The translations under genes and the position numbers were made by a program. Shown here piece by piece: positions 50,148 to 59,147 of a stretch of DNA of 64,000 bases. The stretch spans positions 1-64,000 of the forward strand of contig NZ_QUZZ01000003.1 in assembly GCF_003545695.1 (NCBI RefSeq), in the 5' to 3' direction. The DNA is from Taibaiella helva. GTDB lineage: Bacteria; Bacteroidota; Bacteroidia; Chitinophagales; Chitinophagaceae. The notes beneath the pieces were generated by a model. It did not search any database and was not told where the DNA came from. It saw only the letters and a list, made by a program, of their open reading frames with translations. Positions within the stretch are counted from its first letter, which is position 1. Each line of letters starts with the position of its first letter.

Positions 50148-50921
50148 TTAGCTTTTTCTCTTAAATGAATGAATGGCGTTGTGGCTGAACTCGCTCAGCA
50201 CCAGCTTACCGCTGATGGCGGCGCGTTTGGTCAGCAGCTCGTCCCAGTTTTCAGTGCCCTCCCAGAAGATCTTCTTCAGCTGGGTCATGGCTTCCGGGTT
50301 GGAATGCGCCAGCTTGGTAGCCAGCGCTGCTACGGCCTCGTTTACGGAAGGAATATCCGCATGTATTTCAGAATACAGGCCGTGCTTGCGGGCCCAGTCG
50401 GCGCTGCGCCACTCGGTAGCGTCGATGGCCAGCTGCGAGAAGCCGGCTACGCCGATCTTCCTTTGTACGGCCGGTCCTACGACAAAAGGCCCGATACCTA
50501 CAGCCAGCTCGCTCAGCTTGATGGAAGCGCTTTCTACCGCAATTGCATAATCGGCTGCAGAGATAATGCCCACACCACCGCCTACGGCCTTACCCTGTAC
50601 GCGGGCAATGATGAACTTATGGCATTTACGCATAGCATTGATCACGAGAGCAAAGCCGTTGAAAAAGGTTTTGCCTTCCGTTTCGTTGCTGATGGCCAGC
50701 AGCTCGTCGAACGAAGCACCGGCGCAGAAGGAACGTTCTCCTCCGCTTTGCAGCACGATCACTTTGGCGCGATCGTCTGTTCCCACGTCGTTGATGGCAT
50801 GAGCCAGGTCGGTAAGGATCGCACCCGGCAGGGAGTTGCTCGCAGGGTGATAGAACTCGATCTTGCCTATTCCATTTTCGATGGAGGTATGTACATATCC
50901 TTCAGGATGGTTACTCATCAT
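50148..50921 (-). CDS. enoyl-CoA hydratase/isomerase family protein
   Basis: This 257-residue crotonase-fold enzyme has the oxyanion-hole strand (SFCAGASFDELL) and the Gly-rich second site (GKAVGGGVGIISAADYAIA). The first active-site acid is in SIKLSELAVGIGPF. It probably hydrates an enoyl-CoA in fatty acid or leucine breakdown. A promoter box (TACTTTTA, minus, 50946-50953) lies upstream. Confidence 0.88.
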   Translation of the reverse strand: MMSNHPEGYVHTSIENGIGKIEFYHPASNSLPGAILTDLAHAINDVGTDDRAKVIVLQSGGERSFCAGASFDELLAISNETEGKTFFNGFALVINAMRKCHKFIIARVQGKAVGGGVGIISAADYAIAVESASIKLSELAVGIGPFVVGPAVQRKIGVAGFSQLAIDATEWRSADWARKHGLYSEIHADIPSVNEAVAALATKLAHSNPEAMTQLKKIFWEGTENWDELLTKRAAISGKLVLSEFSHNAIHSFKRKS

Positions 50922-50945
50922 ATTACAATCAATTATTTAAGGCCG

Positions 50946-50953
50946 TAAAAGTA
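50946..50953 (-). promoter_or_regulatory. -7 promoter box of enoyl-CoA hydratase gene
   Basis: The minus strand reads TACTTTTA, one mismatch (last base) from TAnnTTTG. Confidence 0.45.
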
Positions 50954-51148
50954 AAACAAGATTTAAACATTGCAGGCACCTTTTTTCGGTTTTTGCTTCA
51001 AAGCAGCTTCCCTGCCGGCAATAGTGCTATCACGAATCCTGATGCAAAAAGCGGCGGTCCGGTCAGGCTACCGGAATACCCGGAATTTTGCCGCCGCTCT
51101 AAGAATGACCGGGAGTGCCAACGTCTGTTAATACAAGTCTCCGACGCT

Positions 51149-51156
51149 GAACTTTG
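51149..51156 (+). promoter_or_regulatory. weak -7 promoter box
   Basis: GAACTTTG differs from TAnnTTTG at one base, 21 bp before the ATG at 51177. Confidence 0.35.
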
Positions 51157-51176
51157 CCCGCCGGGAGACGACAATT

Positions 51177-53165
51177 ATGCTGCGGAAAGTATTCGTGTTT
51201 GTTCTCTGCTGCATCCTGCTGCTTCCCGTCTTCGGCCGGGCCCAGGATGGCCGCAACCATATCTGGATGGCGCCTTTTTTGTCGCTGGACTTCAATACCG
51301 GCCCGGGGCCCGCTTTCCTGGCGCCGCCGGCTATGCCGGCCAACGGGCAGCCGGTATCCGTTTGCGATGCTGCCGGCGCTTTGCTTTTTTATAGCAATGG
51401 AAACATCGTTTATGGCCGTGATCACCTGCCTATGCCTGGTGGTGTGCTGCTGAACGGCGACCCGGTACGCTTCGACCGGCAGCCCTGCAGTGCAGTGGCG
51501 GTACCGAAAGGCGGAGGGCAATATTACCTGTTCTCGCTGCTGCCCGACAGCCAGGCTGTCAATCTGCCGCCCGGTGCAGCCGATACCATGATCCAGCCTT
51601 CGCTGTACTATTCCGTGATCGATATGAACCTGAACGGCGGCAACGGCGATATCGTCCCGGGTCAGAAGAAGATTCTGCTGAAGAGCGGGCTGATGCGTTG
51701 CTTTCTCCTGGCGGCCCCTGGCCCCGGCTGCTCGGATATGTGGGTGGCTGTGCATGAAGCGACCAGCCCTGCTTTGCTCAGCTATCCCGTTACCGCTGCC
51801 GGCGTGGGTGCGCCGGTGCATTCGGTCGCCGGTGCGGATTACCTGGGCGATAACCGTCCGGGCTATGGGTTTTACTATGGCAAGCTATCGCCCGATGCCC
51901 GCCGTATGGCTTTGTTTTCCTGGCGGCGGTCCCTGGCGATGCCTGTCGATCCGGGAAGCTATGCTTCGCTGGAGCTGCTTGATTTTGACCGGGCGACCGG
52001 CCGCTTCTCCAATGCTGTTAGCTTGTACGAGAACCTGGACTTCAGCCCTTTTATGTATGGCTTCTTCCCTATGAGCTTTTCGCCCGATAGCCGGAGGCTC
52101 TACATGGTGCGGCGTGAGGACTATGATGTTGCTACCTGGAATAAGGTGGTGCAGTATGACCTCGGCCTGCCTTCCATTGCGGCGATACGTGCATCAGAAG
52201 CCCTGGTGGGTGCCATACCGCCGGCAGGAGCTATCAGCTCGCCCTTTCTCTCCGATATGCGCCTGGGGCCGGACGGCAGGATCTACCTGGCCGCCGGCGA
52301 TATTTTCCCGTTGTCTTCGGGTGATGCTATCCCCCTGGCGCGAATCAATATCCCTAACGCTCCCGGTGCGGCTGCAGATATGGAAACCGATATCGCTTCG
52401 CCATTGATGCAAAGCGGATTCCCGGTCTTGTTTCCCGTACCCAATCCTGAATTCCAGGACCCGGCTACAGCCGCAGCGACGGACCTGCCCTGGTGCGGGA
52501 CACCGCTGCTGATCGGCGCCAGCCGCAGCGGAAGCTATTTGTGGAATAATGGTGCAACCGATTCTGCAATTACGGCCGGCAATGCCGGCACTTACTGGGT
52601 ACAGATCATCGAAGCCTGCGGCAGGCATACCGATACCTTCCAGCTGGCAGCGCCGGCGCCGTTGCCGCTTCATCCGTTACCGGGCGATACCAGCATTTGC
52701 CGTGGCCAGCAATGGACTGTTGATCTGCCGCCAATCCCGGGCGTCAGCTATACCTGGAGCGATGGCAGCCGGGGTAATCGTTATACGGTAAGGGAGGCCG
52801 GCGCCATAACGGTAAGGGCGCAAAATGCCTGTGAAGACGCAATTGATTCCATGCTTGTGGCTTACGGCGCCTGTGCCTGTGATTACCTTTTTGTACCGAC
52901 TGCGTTTAGCCCCAACGCCGATGGTACCAACGATATCTTTCTGCCGCGTTATCCCTGCACAAAAGAACTGCTGATGTATGAGCTGAGGGTCTATAACCGC
53001 TGGGGCCAGGAAGTGTTTATCAGTCATCACCTGGACCAGGGCTGGGACGGCAGCATGAACGGCCGTCCTACAGAGACCGGTGTTTATCATTATACGGTGA
53101 GCATACAAGCCAGCGGGCAGGCAGACGAACTGTTCCGGAAAGGGCAGGTGACCCTGTTAAGATAG
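51177..53165 (+). CDS. T9SS-secreted protein with type B C-terminal domain
   Basis: The 662-residue protein has a signal peptide (MLRKVFVFVLCCILLLPVFGRAQ) and a large region with WD40-like or beta-propeller text. A Gly/Asn-rich beta-sandwich part (SYLWNNGATDSAITAGNAGTYW, SYTWSDGSRG) follows. It closes with the T9SS type B sorting domain (FVPTAFSPNADGTNDIF, YNRWGQEVF, YHYTVSIQ). It is thus exported across the outer membrane and anchored or released. The role of the cargo domain is unknown. Confidence 0.92.
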   Translation: MLRKVFVFVLCCILLLPVFGRAQDGRNHIWMAPFLSLDFNTGPGPAFLAPPAMPANGQPVSVCDAAGALLFYSNGNIVYGRDHLPMPGGVLLNGDPVRFDRQPCSAVAVPKGGGQYYLFSLLPDSQAVNLPPGAADTMIQPSLYYSVIDMNLNGGNGDIVPGQKKILLKSGLMRCFLLAAPGPGCSDMWVAVHEATSPALLSYPVTAAGVGAPVHSVAGADYLGDNRPGYGFYYGKLSPDARRMALFSWRRSLAMPVDPGSYASLELLDFDRATGRFSNAVSLYENLDFSPFMYGFFPMSFSPDSRRLYMVRREDYDVATWNKVVQYDLGLPSIAAIRASEALVGAIPPAGAISSPFLSDMRLGPDGRIYLAAGDIFPLSSGDAIPLARINIPNAPGAAADMETDIASPLMQSGFPVLFPVPNPEFQDPATAAATDLPWCGTPLLIGASRSGSYLWNNGATDSAITAGNAGTYWVQIIEACGRHTDTFQLAAPAPLPLHPLPGDTSICRGQQWTVDLPPIPGVSYTWSDGSRGNRYTVREAGAITVRAQNACEDAIDSMLVAYGACACDYLFVPTAFSPNADGTNDIFLPRYPCTKELLMYELRVYNRWGQEVFISHHLDQGWDGSMNGRPTETGVYHYTVSIQASGQADELFRKGQVTLLR

Positions 53166-53204
53166 TGGACAGGAGCATCCGGGGGGACCTCCGTCCATCC
53201 ACAG

Positions 53205-53228
53205 AAAGCCGCCCCCGTGGCGGCTTTT
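53205..53228 (+). terminator. terminator of the T9SS gene
   Basis: A 9-bp stem (AAAGCCGCC 53205-53213 with GGCGGCTTT 53219-53227) is followed by TTT. Confidence 0.65.
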
Positions 53229-53349
53229 GCTATAATCCTTTTCTCCATTCCGAGGGCTGGAGGTTTACCGGGCATTGAGCAATGTAAAGATAAATTTTGA
53301 TGAACTACAAATCCAACACCCGCTGCTGCGAATTTCTTTCGGAGCCTTT

Positions 53350-53376
53350 TAAAAAGCCGCCCTTTAAGGGCGGCTT
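53350..53376 (-). terminator. terminator of lanthipeptide precursor B
   Basis: A perfect 11-bp stem (53354-53364 with 53366-53376; the real loop is larger) precedes a T run on the minus strand. Confidence 0.8.
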
Positions 53377-53399
53377 GAAGTGCTTGCTGCTTTATTCGT

Positions 53400-53612
53400 T
53401 TAGCAGTTCGTCTCTCCGGGTGCGCACAAAGTAAGATCTGTGCAAAAGCAGGAGTTGCCGCAGGTAACGTGAAGTGTATTCACGCAATTGCATGGGTTAC
53501 TATTAACGGGGCAAGTATCGGTTGCGCCTCCGCCCTGCACCGTGCCCAATCCTGTTACAATCTCTTTGTTGAGCAATAGCTTCCTCTCCAATGAAATTTT
53601 CTTCTTTTTCAT
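53400..53612 (-). CDS. class I lanthipeptide precursor B
   Basis: This 70-residue precursor has the leader MKKKKISLERKLLLNKEI, almost that of precursor A, and a Gly-rich site (VQGGG). The core has eight Cys (TCPVNSNPCNC, TCGNSCFCTDLTLC and a last Cys), with Thr and Ser for ring formation. No modification genes lie nearby. An exact -7 box and a terminator make it a single-gene unit. Confidence 0.88.
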   Translation of the reverse strand: MKKKKISLERKLLLNKEIVTGLGTVQGGGATDTCPVNSNPCNCVNTLHVTCGNSCFCTDLTLCAPGETNC

Positions 53613-53638
53613 AATTGATCTGCTTTTTATGTGAACAG

Positions 53639-53646
53639 CAAAGGTA
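53639..53646 (-). promoter_or_regulatory. -7 promoter box of lanthipeptide precursor B
   Basis: The minus strand reads TACCTTTG, exact to TAnnTTTG, about 27 bp upstream of the ATG. Confidence 0.65.
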
Positions 53647-53780
53647 GATCCTGCTACTGCAAATCGTTTTCAGTGATGGCCAGGACAAACGCGGCCCCCT
53701 ATAAATTTGATCGTATGCAATTATAGGAAAAGCCCTGGCGGGATTGCCGGGGGCTTTAATAAGTGATCAAGATACTGAAT

Positions 53781-54377
53781 TTATTTATTGAGATACTTGC
53801 CCAAAGCCTTACCCAGGTCGGCGTAAGCTTCCTGTATGCGGAAACCGGTATCGTAGTCATATCCGCCAAAGCTGCGTCCGAGTGCTTTTTCAAAGCTGAG
53901 GCGCAGCACAACATGCGAAGGATTGGCGGTCTCGGTAATCAGTATCTCTCCCGCTATCTCTGCATTTTTGCGTGCAATAGCAATGTTGAAGCCAGGTTCT
54001 GTCCTAGTGGTCTTTACGGTCATGGTATACTTCTCTGAGGAATATTCGCCTACCTTAAGGTTGTCGCTGCTTTTATTGAACAGCTCGGTGAACTGCGGCG
54101 CGTAGCGCTCGGTGCGGTCGGACTTCCAGTCTTTTTCCCACTGATCGCCTTTGCCGGCTTCCTTTTTGTTATACTCTCCTTTCTTTTTGTCGATGTATTC
54201 CGCTTCCGTTTTGAATTTACCCACGCTCATATCGCTGTAGTCGAAGGTAAGGTTGAGCTTGCTCACACCTTTCAGCACATCGGTGCTGCCTTCCGTTACT
54301 TTGATCTTCTGGGCAAATGCCGGCTGCAATACTGCCAGGCTCAGCAGGGCAAACAAGGTCATTAATTTTGTTTTCAT
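53781..54377 (-). CDS. exported conserved protein
   Basis: This 198-residue protein has a signal peptide (MKTKLMTLFALLSLAVLQPAFAQ). Its central region is rich in Lys and Asp (YIDKKKGEYNKKEAGKGDQW). The beta text (YTMTVKTTRTEPGFNIAIARK) matches a conserved Bacteroidota family of unknown function. It may be periplasmic. Possible co-transcription with the DUF2490 gene upstream (54 bp). Confidence 0.7.
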   Translation of the reverse strand: MKTKLMTLFALLSLAVLQPAFAQKIKVTEGSTDVLKGVSKLNLTFDYSDMSVGKFKTEAEYIDKKKGEYNKKEAGKGDQWEKDWKSDRTERYAPQFTELFNKSSDNLKVGEYSSEKYTMTVKTTRTEPGFNIAIARKNAEIAGEILITETANPSHVVLRLSFEKALGRSFGGYDYDTGFRIQEAYADLGKALGKYLNK

Positions 54378-54431
54378 AACGTGTTTTTAGTTTAGAACGC
54401 TAAGGTATAATGTTTTTTATAAAGCATATGC

Positions 54432-55208
54432 CTAGTTCCAGTTGCAGAGCAAATTGAGGATAAAGCCGTTGTTGGCCTGGAATACCGGCTTGCCACCAAC
54501 TGGTTGAGGTTGCTGCAGGGTCTGGTTGAGATAGCCGGCCTCGAGACTCAGTCTTTTGTTGAGCTTATAGCCCAGCAGGATGCCCAGCCGGTTCTGATCA
54601 AAGATATTGGCGTTGACATTCTTGCCGAAGCCGATGAAGATCTCGTCGAAAGCAGCGGCATACACCGTTTTGTCTGTCATCCCCGGATGATTAAGCGGAA
54701 GCGTGGCGCGTAGTTGGTAACGGAAACGGTTCAGGTAATTCCAGCGGGTGATCACACGGCCGCCGTCGCTTTGCGGATCCAGCACACCCAGGAAACGTTG
54801 TTCCAGACGGCCCCTGTGGTTGAGCTGCAGCCGGCCGATATTGTCGTTCCAGATCACCTGCTCATAAATGCGATGCTCGGGAAAGGGTTGGGGCGCCGCA
54901 GGCGGATAGTCGCCATAGGGAAAGGTTTCGATCCAGCCGTAGCCGGCCAGCACGCTCACCCCGTTATTGAATTTATACTGAATGCCACCGCGCAGCAGGC
55001 TCTGCTGCCAGGATTTAAGGCCTTCGGTGCGGCGCCACTGGTATTCGGCCAGCACGGCCCAGTGGTTGTTAAGATTGATGGTGTGAAAAGTATTGAGCCA
55101 GACAATCGTATTGTGGGTATGCAGGCGGTTCTGCGCGCGGACGGTCGTACAGGCGAGTAAAACGAAGGAAAGGATAAATGAAAAAAGGCGCGGATAAGTA
55201 GGCATCAT
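54432..55208 (-). CDS. DUF2490 outer-membrane-like protein
   Basis: This 258-residue protein has a signal peptide (ending LLACTTVRAQ). A beta-barrel-like body (HTHNTIVWLNTFHTINLNNH, YQWRRTEGLKSWQ) matches DUF2490. The C-terminal strand ends in an aromatic residue (LLCNWN is the last text). The function is unknown. It is probably an outer-membrane porin. Confidence 0.88.
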   Translation of the reverse strand: MMPTYPRLFSFILSFVLLACTTVRAQNRLHTHNTIVWLNTFHTINLNNHWAVLAEYQWRRTEGLKSWQQSLLRGGIQYKFNNGVSVLAGYGWIETFPYGDYPPAAPQPFPEHRIYEQVIWNDNIGRLQLNHRGRLEQRFLGVLDPQSDGGRVITRWNYLNRFRYQLRATLPLNHPGMTDKTVYAAAFDEIFIGFGKNVNANIFDQNRLGILLGYKLNKRLSLEAGYLNQTLQQPQPVGGKPVFQANNGFILNLLCNWN

Positions 55209-55298
55209 GAATCTGAGAAATTGGATTCCTGCAAAAATAACGATACCTGCGCTGTTGGAACAGGCAGGTACCGGATATCTTTCGTCTGTATGGGAGAA

Positions 55299-55649
55299 TC
55301 AGCTACCCGAAGGGCCTTTCAGTTTTTCATTTTGCTGATGTCTTGCGGCATCCCTTCCTGTTTTCTTTGCAAAATTTTTCCGCAGCGCTTCGGTCAGGTC
55401 TATATCGCATTGGTTGGCCAGGCATAGCAGCACCCACAGCACATCGGCCATTTCGTCGCCCAGGTTGCGGCCTTCATCCGATGGTTTAAAGGATTGCTCT
55501 CCGTATTGGCGCACCATCAGCCGGGCCAGCTCGCCGGTTTCTTCCATCAGGATACCGAGATTGGTGAGCGGAGCAAAATAGCGGACGCCCAGCGTCTGTA
55601 TCCATTCGTCCACCTGTTTTTGGGCGGCTTTTAGTGTTAGTTCCGGCAT
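55299..55649 (-). CDS. MazG-like nucleotide pyrophosphohydrolase
   Basis: This 116-residue all-alpha enzyme hydrolyses nucleoside triphosphates to monophosphate and pyrophosphate. The MazG motif EETGELAR is followed by NLGDEMADVLWVLL (EXXD). It starts 3 bp before the end of the SCO gene, so both are one operon. Confidence 0.9.
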   Translation of the reverse strand: MPELTLKAAQKQVDEWIQTLGVRYFAPLTNLGILMEETGELARLMVRQYGEQSFKPSDEGRNLGDEMADVLWVLLCLANQCDIDLTEALRKNFAKKTGRDAARHQQNEKLKGPSGS

Positions 55650-55652
55650 GGC

Positions 55653-56315
55653 CTAAGGGTTGCTTTCGTCTTCGAGTGTTTTGATATCGCTGATCAGCTG
55701 GGCTACTGATCTTTCGTTGGTGCCGTCGTAAGCTTCAGGTTTACCTTCTTTATCGAGCCGCATCCGCAGCCGTCCCTGTTTGTCGACCAGCACAAATTTT
55801 TCGGTATGAATGAAATCCTCGTCTATATTGGGATTGCGTTGTTCCACAGCTGTTACCAGGTAGCTGTAATAAGCCTGGTCGTACAGGGCCTGCTTGTCGC
55901 CGGTAAGGAACATCCAGTGCTTGGGGTCCGCGTCGAAACGCAGGCTGTAAGCCTTCATCGCCGGTACGGAGTCCCGCTGCGGGTCTACGGTATGCGACAG
56001 GATCAGCACATCATTGTCGTTGCGATAAGCCTGGTACACCTTCGACATGTTCTCGTTCATTTTAGGGCAGATGCCTTTGCATGTGGTAAAGAAATACTCT
56101 ACCACGACGATCTTGTCCTTGATATGCTTATTAGTAATGGTATCGCCTTCCTGGTTGAGAAAGGCAAAGGGGCGAATGCTTTGCCCTGCTTCACCCACGA
56201 TAGCCAGGTCGGGCTGCTTCATTTTTTTACTGAGGGAGTAATAGTAAAATGAAAAGCCGGCAGACAACAGGATAAAAAAGGTGACCAGAATAACGGTGAT
56301 CCTTTGACGCTTCAT
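55653..56315 (-). CDS. SCO1/SenC-family copper chaperone
   Basis: This 220-residue thioredoxin-fold protein has one N-terminal membrane anchor and the Cu-binding CX3C motif (TCKGICPKM). The third ligand His is in FIHTEKF. SCO proteins load copper into cytochrome c oxidase. The start is taken at MKRQRITVILV (56315). No oxidase genes lie nearby. Confidence 0.92.
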   Translation of the reverse strand: MKRQRITVILVTFFILLSAGFSFYYYSLSKKMKQPDLAIVGEAGQSIRPFAFLNQEGDTITNKHIKDKIVVVEYFFTTCKGICPKMNENMSKVYQAYRNDNDVLILSHTVDPQRDSVPAMKAYSLRFDADPKHWMFLTGDKQALYDQAYYSYLVTAVEQRNPNIDEDFIHTEKFVLVDKQGRLRMRLDKEGKPEAYDGTNERSVAQLISDIKTLEDESNP

Positions 56316-56378
56316 AGAAAGAATGAGATGAAAGCGCAAAGTTACAAGCGGGGTAAGGATAAATTTGGTAAGTGAATG

Positions 56379-57308
56379 TTAAGCGAAACCCTCGTCGAGA
56401 CTGGAAAGGATGGCGATATAGCTTTCATAGCGCTCCAGGCTTACGGTTCCAGCAGCCACAGCGGCTTTCACCGCACAGCCCGGCTCGTTGATGTGAATGC
56501 AGTTGTTGAAGCGGCAATCGCCGATGAGTGTTCTCATTTCAGGGAAATAATGCGAGAGCTCTTCCCGCTCCATATCTACGATCCCGAACTCTTTAACGCC
56601 AGGGGTATCAATAATACGTCCGCCGCCGGGCAGATCGAACATCTCGGCAAAGGTGGTGGTGTGCTGGCCTTTGCCGCTCCAGCCCGATACTTCCTGCACT
56701 TTCAGGTTCTTCTCGGGGATCAGGTAATTGATCAGTGTGCTTTTGCCTACGCCCGAATGCCCGCTGAACAAAGTTGTCTTATCCTTCAGCTTGTCTTTGA
56801 GCGCTTCCAGTCCTTCGCCATTGATGGCCGTTGCCGTTATGGTTTCGTAGCCGGCAGCTTCATAAACCGCTTTCCGTTGCAGCCATTCTTCCTGGTGCCG
56901 CCCCTGGAGCAGGTCGGCTTTGTTGAACAGGATAAGGGCAGGTATATGATAAGCCTCCGAGGTGATAAGGAAGCGGTCGATAAAGCCGTTGGAGGTCCTG
57001 GGCTCCTTGATGGTAGCCACCAGCAGCGCGAGGTCGATATTGGCTGCTACAATATGCTTCTGGTGCTTGTTGTGCGGCGAAGTACGCACCATGTAGTTGT
57101 GGCGGTCTCCTATGCCCGTGATCACAGCGGTGCGGTCTTCTGCTGATTCGGTCAGCAAGGTTACCTTGTCGCCTACGGCAATAGGGTTGGTGGAAGAGAT
57201 CTCTTCGTCAATCTTCAGGCGTCCGCGGATACGGCAATTCCATTTGATGCCGGCATCATCGTATGCCAGGTAAAAGCTGCCGGTGGATTTGTATATAGTT
57301 GCTGTCAA
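56379..57308 (-). CDS. rsgA: ribosome small-subunit-dependent GTPase A
   Basis: This 309-residue circularly permuted GTPase helps mature the 30S subunit. It has an N-terminal OB fold (IYKSTGSFYLAYDDAG), NKAD (G4), GHSGVGKSTL (G1, P-loop), DTPGV (G3), and a C-terminal zinc site GDCRFNNCIHINEPGC. The TTG at 57308 is chosen because homologs begin at this strand. The ATG at 57368 would overlap gldF by 41 bp. Confidence 0.92.
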   Translation of the reverse strand: MTATIYKSTGSFYLAYDDAGIKWNCRIRGRLKIDEEISSTNPIAVGDKVTLLTESAEDRTAVITGIGDRHNYMVRTSPHNKHQKHIVAANIDLALLVATIKEPRTSNGFIDRFLITSEAYHIPALILFNKADLLQGRHQEEWLQRKAVYEAAGYETITATAINGEGLEALKDKLKDKTTLFSGHSGVGKSTLINYLIPEKNLKVQEVSGWSGKGQHTTTFAEMFDLPGGGRIIDTPGVKEFGIVDMEREELSHYFPEMRTLIGDCRFNNCIHINEPGCAVKAAVAAGTVSLERYESYIAILSSLDEGFA

Positions 57309-57327
57309 GTAAAATGATTGAAACAGA

Positions 57328-58059
57328 TCAGGCTTTTTTCCTGACAAGGGTAAAGCGGGTAAGGGCAATAAACAGGGCGACCAGGCTGCTGAAATAGATC
57401 ACATCGCGGGTATCGATCACGCCGCGGCTCATGCTCTGGTAGTGCTCGTCCACGCCGAGGAGGCCGAGGTAGTAGTCGGCGCCACCGCTGAAAGCAGGTA
57501 CGCGGCTGAGGGCTTCAAACCCTGAATACAGCAGGAAACAGAGAAACAGCGCCACCAGGAAGCTTACGATCTGGTTATCGGTAAGGGTAGAACCGAAGAT
57601 GCCGATGGCGGTAAATGTAGCTACCAGGAAGAGCAGGCCGATATAGGATCCTAAAATGCCGCCGGCATCCAGCGCAGCATCGTCCATAGCGAGATAATGA
57701 ATGCTGAACACGTAGATCAACGTGGGCAGCAGGGCAATGCATACCAGGGTAAAGGACGCGAGAAACTTACCAAAGATGATCTGCCCCGGCGTGACCGGTT
57801 TGGTTGATAACCATTCGATAGTACCGCCACGATACTCATCTGCAAAAGACCGCATCGTGATGGCCGGTATCAGGAACAGCAGGAGCCAGGGAGCAATGCT
57901 GAAAAATTGTTCCATCGATGCATAGCCATAATCGGGAATGCTGGTATCGGTCAGTACCCAAAGGAATACACCGCAGGCAGTAAGAAACACCAGCAGCACA
58001 ACATAGCCTGCTATGGAGCTGAAAAAGGATCGGAGTTCTTTAAAGTAAATGCTTAACAT
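57328..58059 (-). CDS. gldF: gliding-motility ABC transporter permease
   Basis: This 243-residue permease of the ABC-2 type has six membrane segments (SSIAGYVVLLVFLTACGVFL and on) and the MRSFADEYRGGTIEWLSTKPV motif typical of GldF. It works with GldA and GldG in gliding and type IX secretion. gldG, which usually follows, is replaced by rsgA here. The genes for the partners must be elsewhere. Confidence 0.9.
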   Translation of the reverse strand: MLSIYFKELRSFFSSIAGYVVLLVFLTACGVFLWVLTDTSIPDYGYASMEQFFSIAPWLLLFLIPAITMRSFADEYRGGTIEWLSTKPVTPGQIIFGKFLASFTLVCIALLPTLIYVFSIHYLAMDDAALDAGGILGSYIGLLFLVATFTAIGIFGSTLTDNQIVSFLVALFLCFLLYSGFEALSRVPAFSGGADYYLGLLGVDEHYQSMSRGVIDTRDVIYFSSLVALFIALTRFTLVRKKA

Positions 58060-58294
58060 TAAAAATAGGTTGCCGGGTCACAAATGTACTATCTTCTGCG
58101 GCGAATCCGGCGTAAAATGCCGGACAAAATAGGGAACAAAAGATAAGCTGTACGCCGCAAAGCGCTATGATGATGAAGAAATGGCGTGTAGCGAGCCGAT
58201 AGAATGGGTTTGTGTTGCTGGTCTGATCATAGCTGCGTCGGTCACTCCGGCTGCTCCTGGTAGAGGTATAGCGTTTTCATCGCCGTGAAATTAG

Positions 58295-58335
58295 AAAAAA
58301 CGGGCATCTGCATCGCTGCAAATACCCGTTGTTTT
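58295..58335. terminator. bidirectional terminator
   Basis: A stem of AACGGG (58299-58304) with CCCGTT (58325-58330), plus inner pairs, is flanked by A and T runs. It ends the minus-strand barrel-gene pair. Confidence 0.65.
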
Positions 58336-58353
58336 TATGCTGATGAGGGAAGG

Positions 58354-59064
58354 TTAAAAACGGTAGCCCAAGGTAAGGGAAAACTGGCCGGTAGCATCCA
58401 GGTCTTTGTTGTCGGTGCGTGTGTAGCTGCTGAATTCAACACGCTCCCTGTCCAGGTAGCGTACACCCAGGCCGAGCTCCAGGCCCAGATTGAAAGAAGG
58501 TCCCAGCTGGAAATTGACATAGTTGTTGACCAGCATGCCCAGGCGGAATCTGCGCACATCTACATTGGTGGTATAGCCGGTGCGGTAATCGTATTGATAG
58601 TCCTGGCCGCCGCCATAGCCCAGCATCAGGCTGGGGCCTACAGCGTAAGTCACCCTGCGCTGGCCAAAGGGATAAACCTTTAAGCCCGGTGTAAAATAGA
58701 AATACGTCTGGGTATTGGACATATAGCCGTTGCTGCCGGAAAAGAAATCGTCGTTGCTGTTGCTGATGAGAAAATGAGCCGGAAGGATGAGGCCGATCAT
58801 CTGGTGCTTGTCCAGGATCTTTTCATAGCTCAACCCGAAACCCACGCCTACATCCATGATGGTCAGGGGCGCCAGCCGCAGGATATTGGTGCCATAGGCG
58901 ATAGCAGGCCGTTCCGTGCGTTCGTCTCTCATCCTGCGTCTTTCTTCTCTTTCTTCCCTGGCCAACTCCTGCCGCTCCTTGCGAAAATCCCGTCTTTGCT
59001 GCGCCGTTACCGATGTGGTAGCCAGGAATGCAAGGAAAGCCACGGAACAAATCTTTTTCAACAT
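58354..59064 (-). CDS. outer-membrane beta-barrel protein, paralog 1
   Basis: This 236-residue protein has a signal peptide (MLKKICSVAFLAFLATTSVTAQ) and a run of Arg and Glu (RERQ-like) next to it. It then has barrel strands such as GFGLSYEKIL, YFTPGLKVYPFGQRRVTYAVG, NYVNFQLGPSFNLGLELGLG and TLGYRF at the end. It is a tandem paralog of the gene at 59148. The function is unknown. Confidence 0.82.
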   Translation of the reverse strand: MLKKICSVAFLAFLATTSVTAQQRRDFRKERQELAREEREERRRMRDERTERPAIAYGTNILRLAPLTIMDVGVGFGLSYEKILDKHQMIGLILPAHFLISNSNDDFFSGSNGYMSNTQTYFYFTPGLKVYPFGQRRVTYAVGPSLMLGYGGGQDYQYDYRTGYTTNVDVRRFRLGMLVNNYVNFQLGPSFNLGLELGLGVRYLDRERVEFSSYTRTDNKDLDATGQFSLTLGYRF

Positions 59065-59147
59065 AGTCTTTGTATATTTTATTTTATCAATGTGTAGATT
59101 CCCGTACCGCCCGGGCAGCGCCGGCAATAAGCGGAAAGTATAAATGG

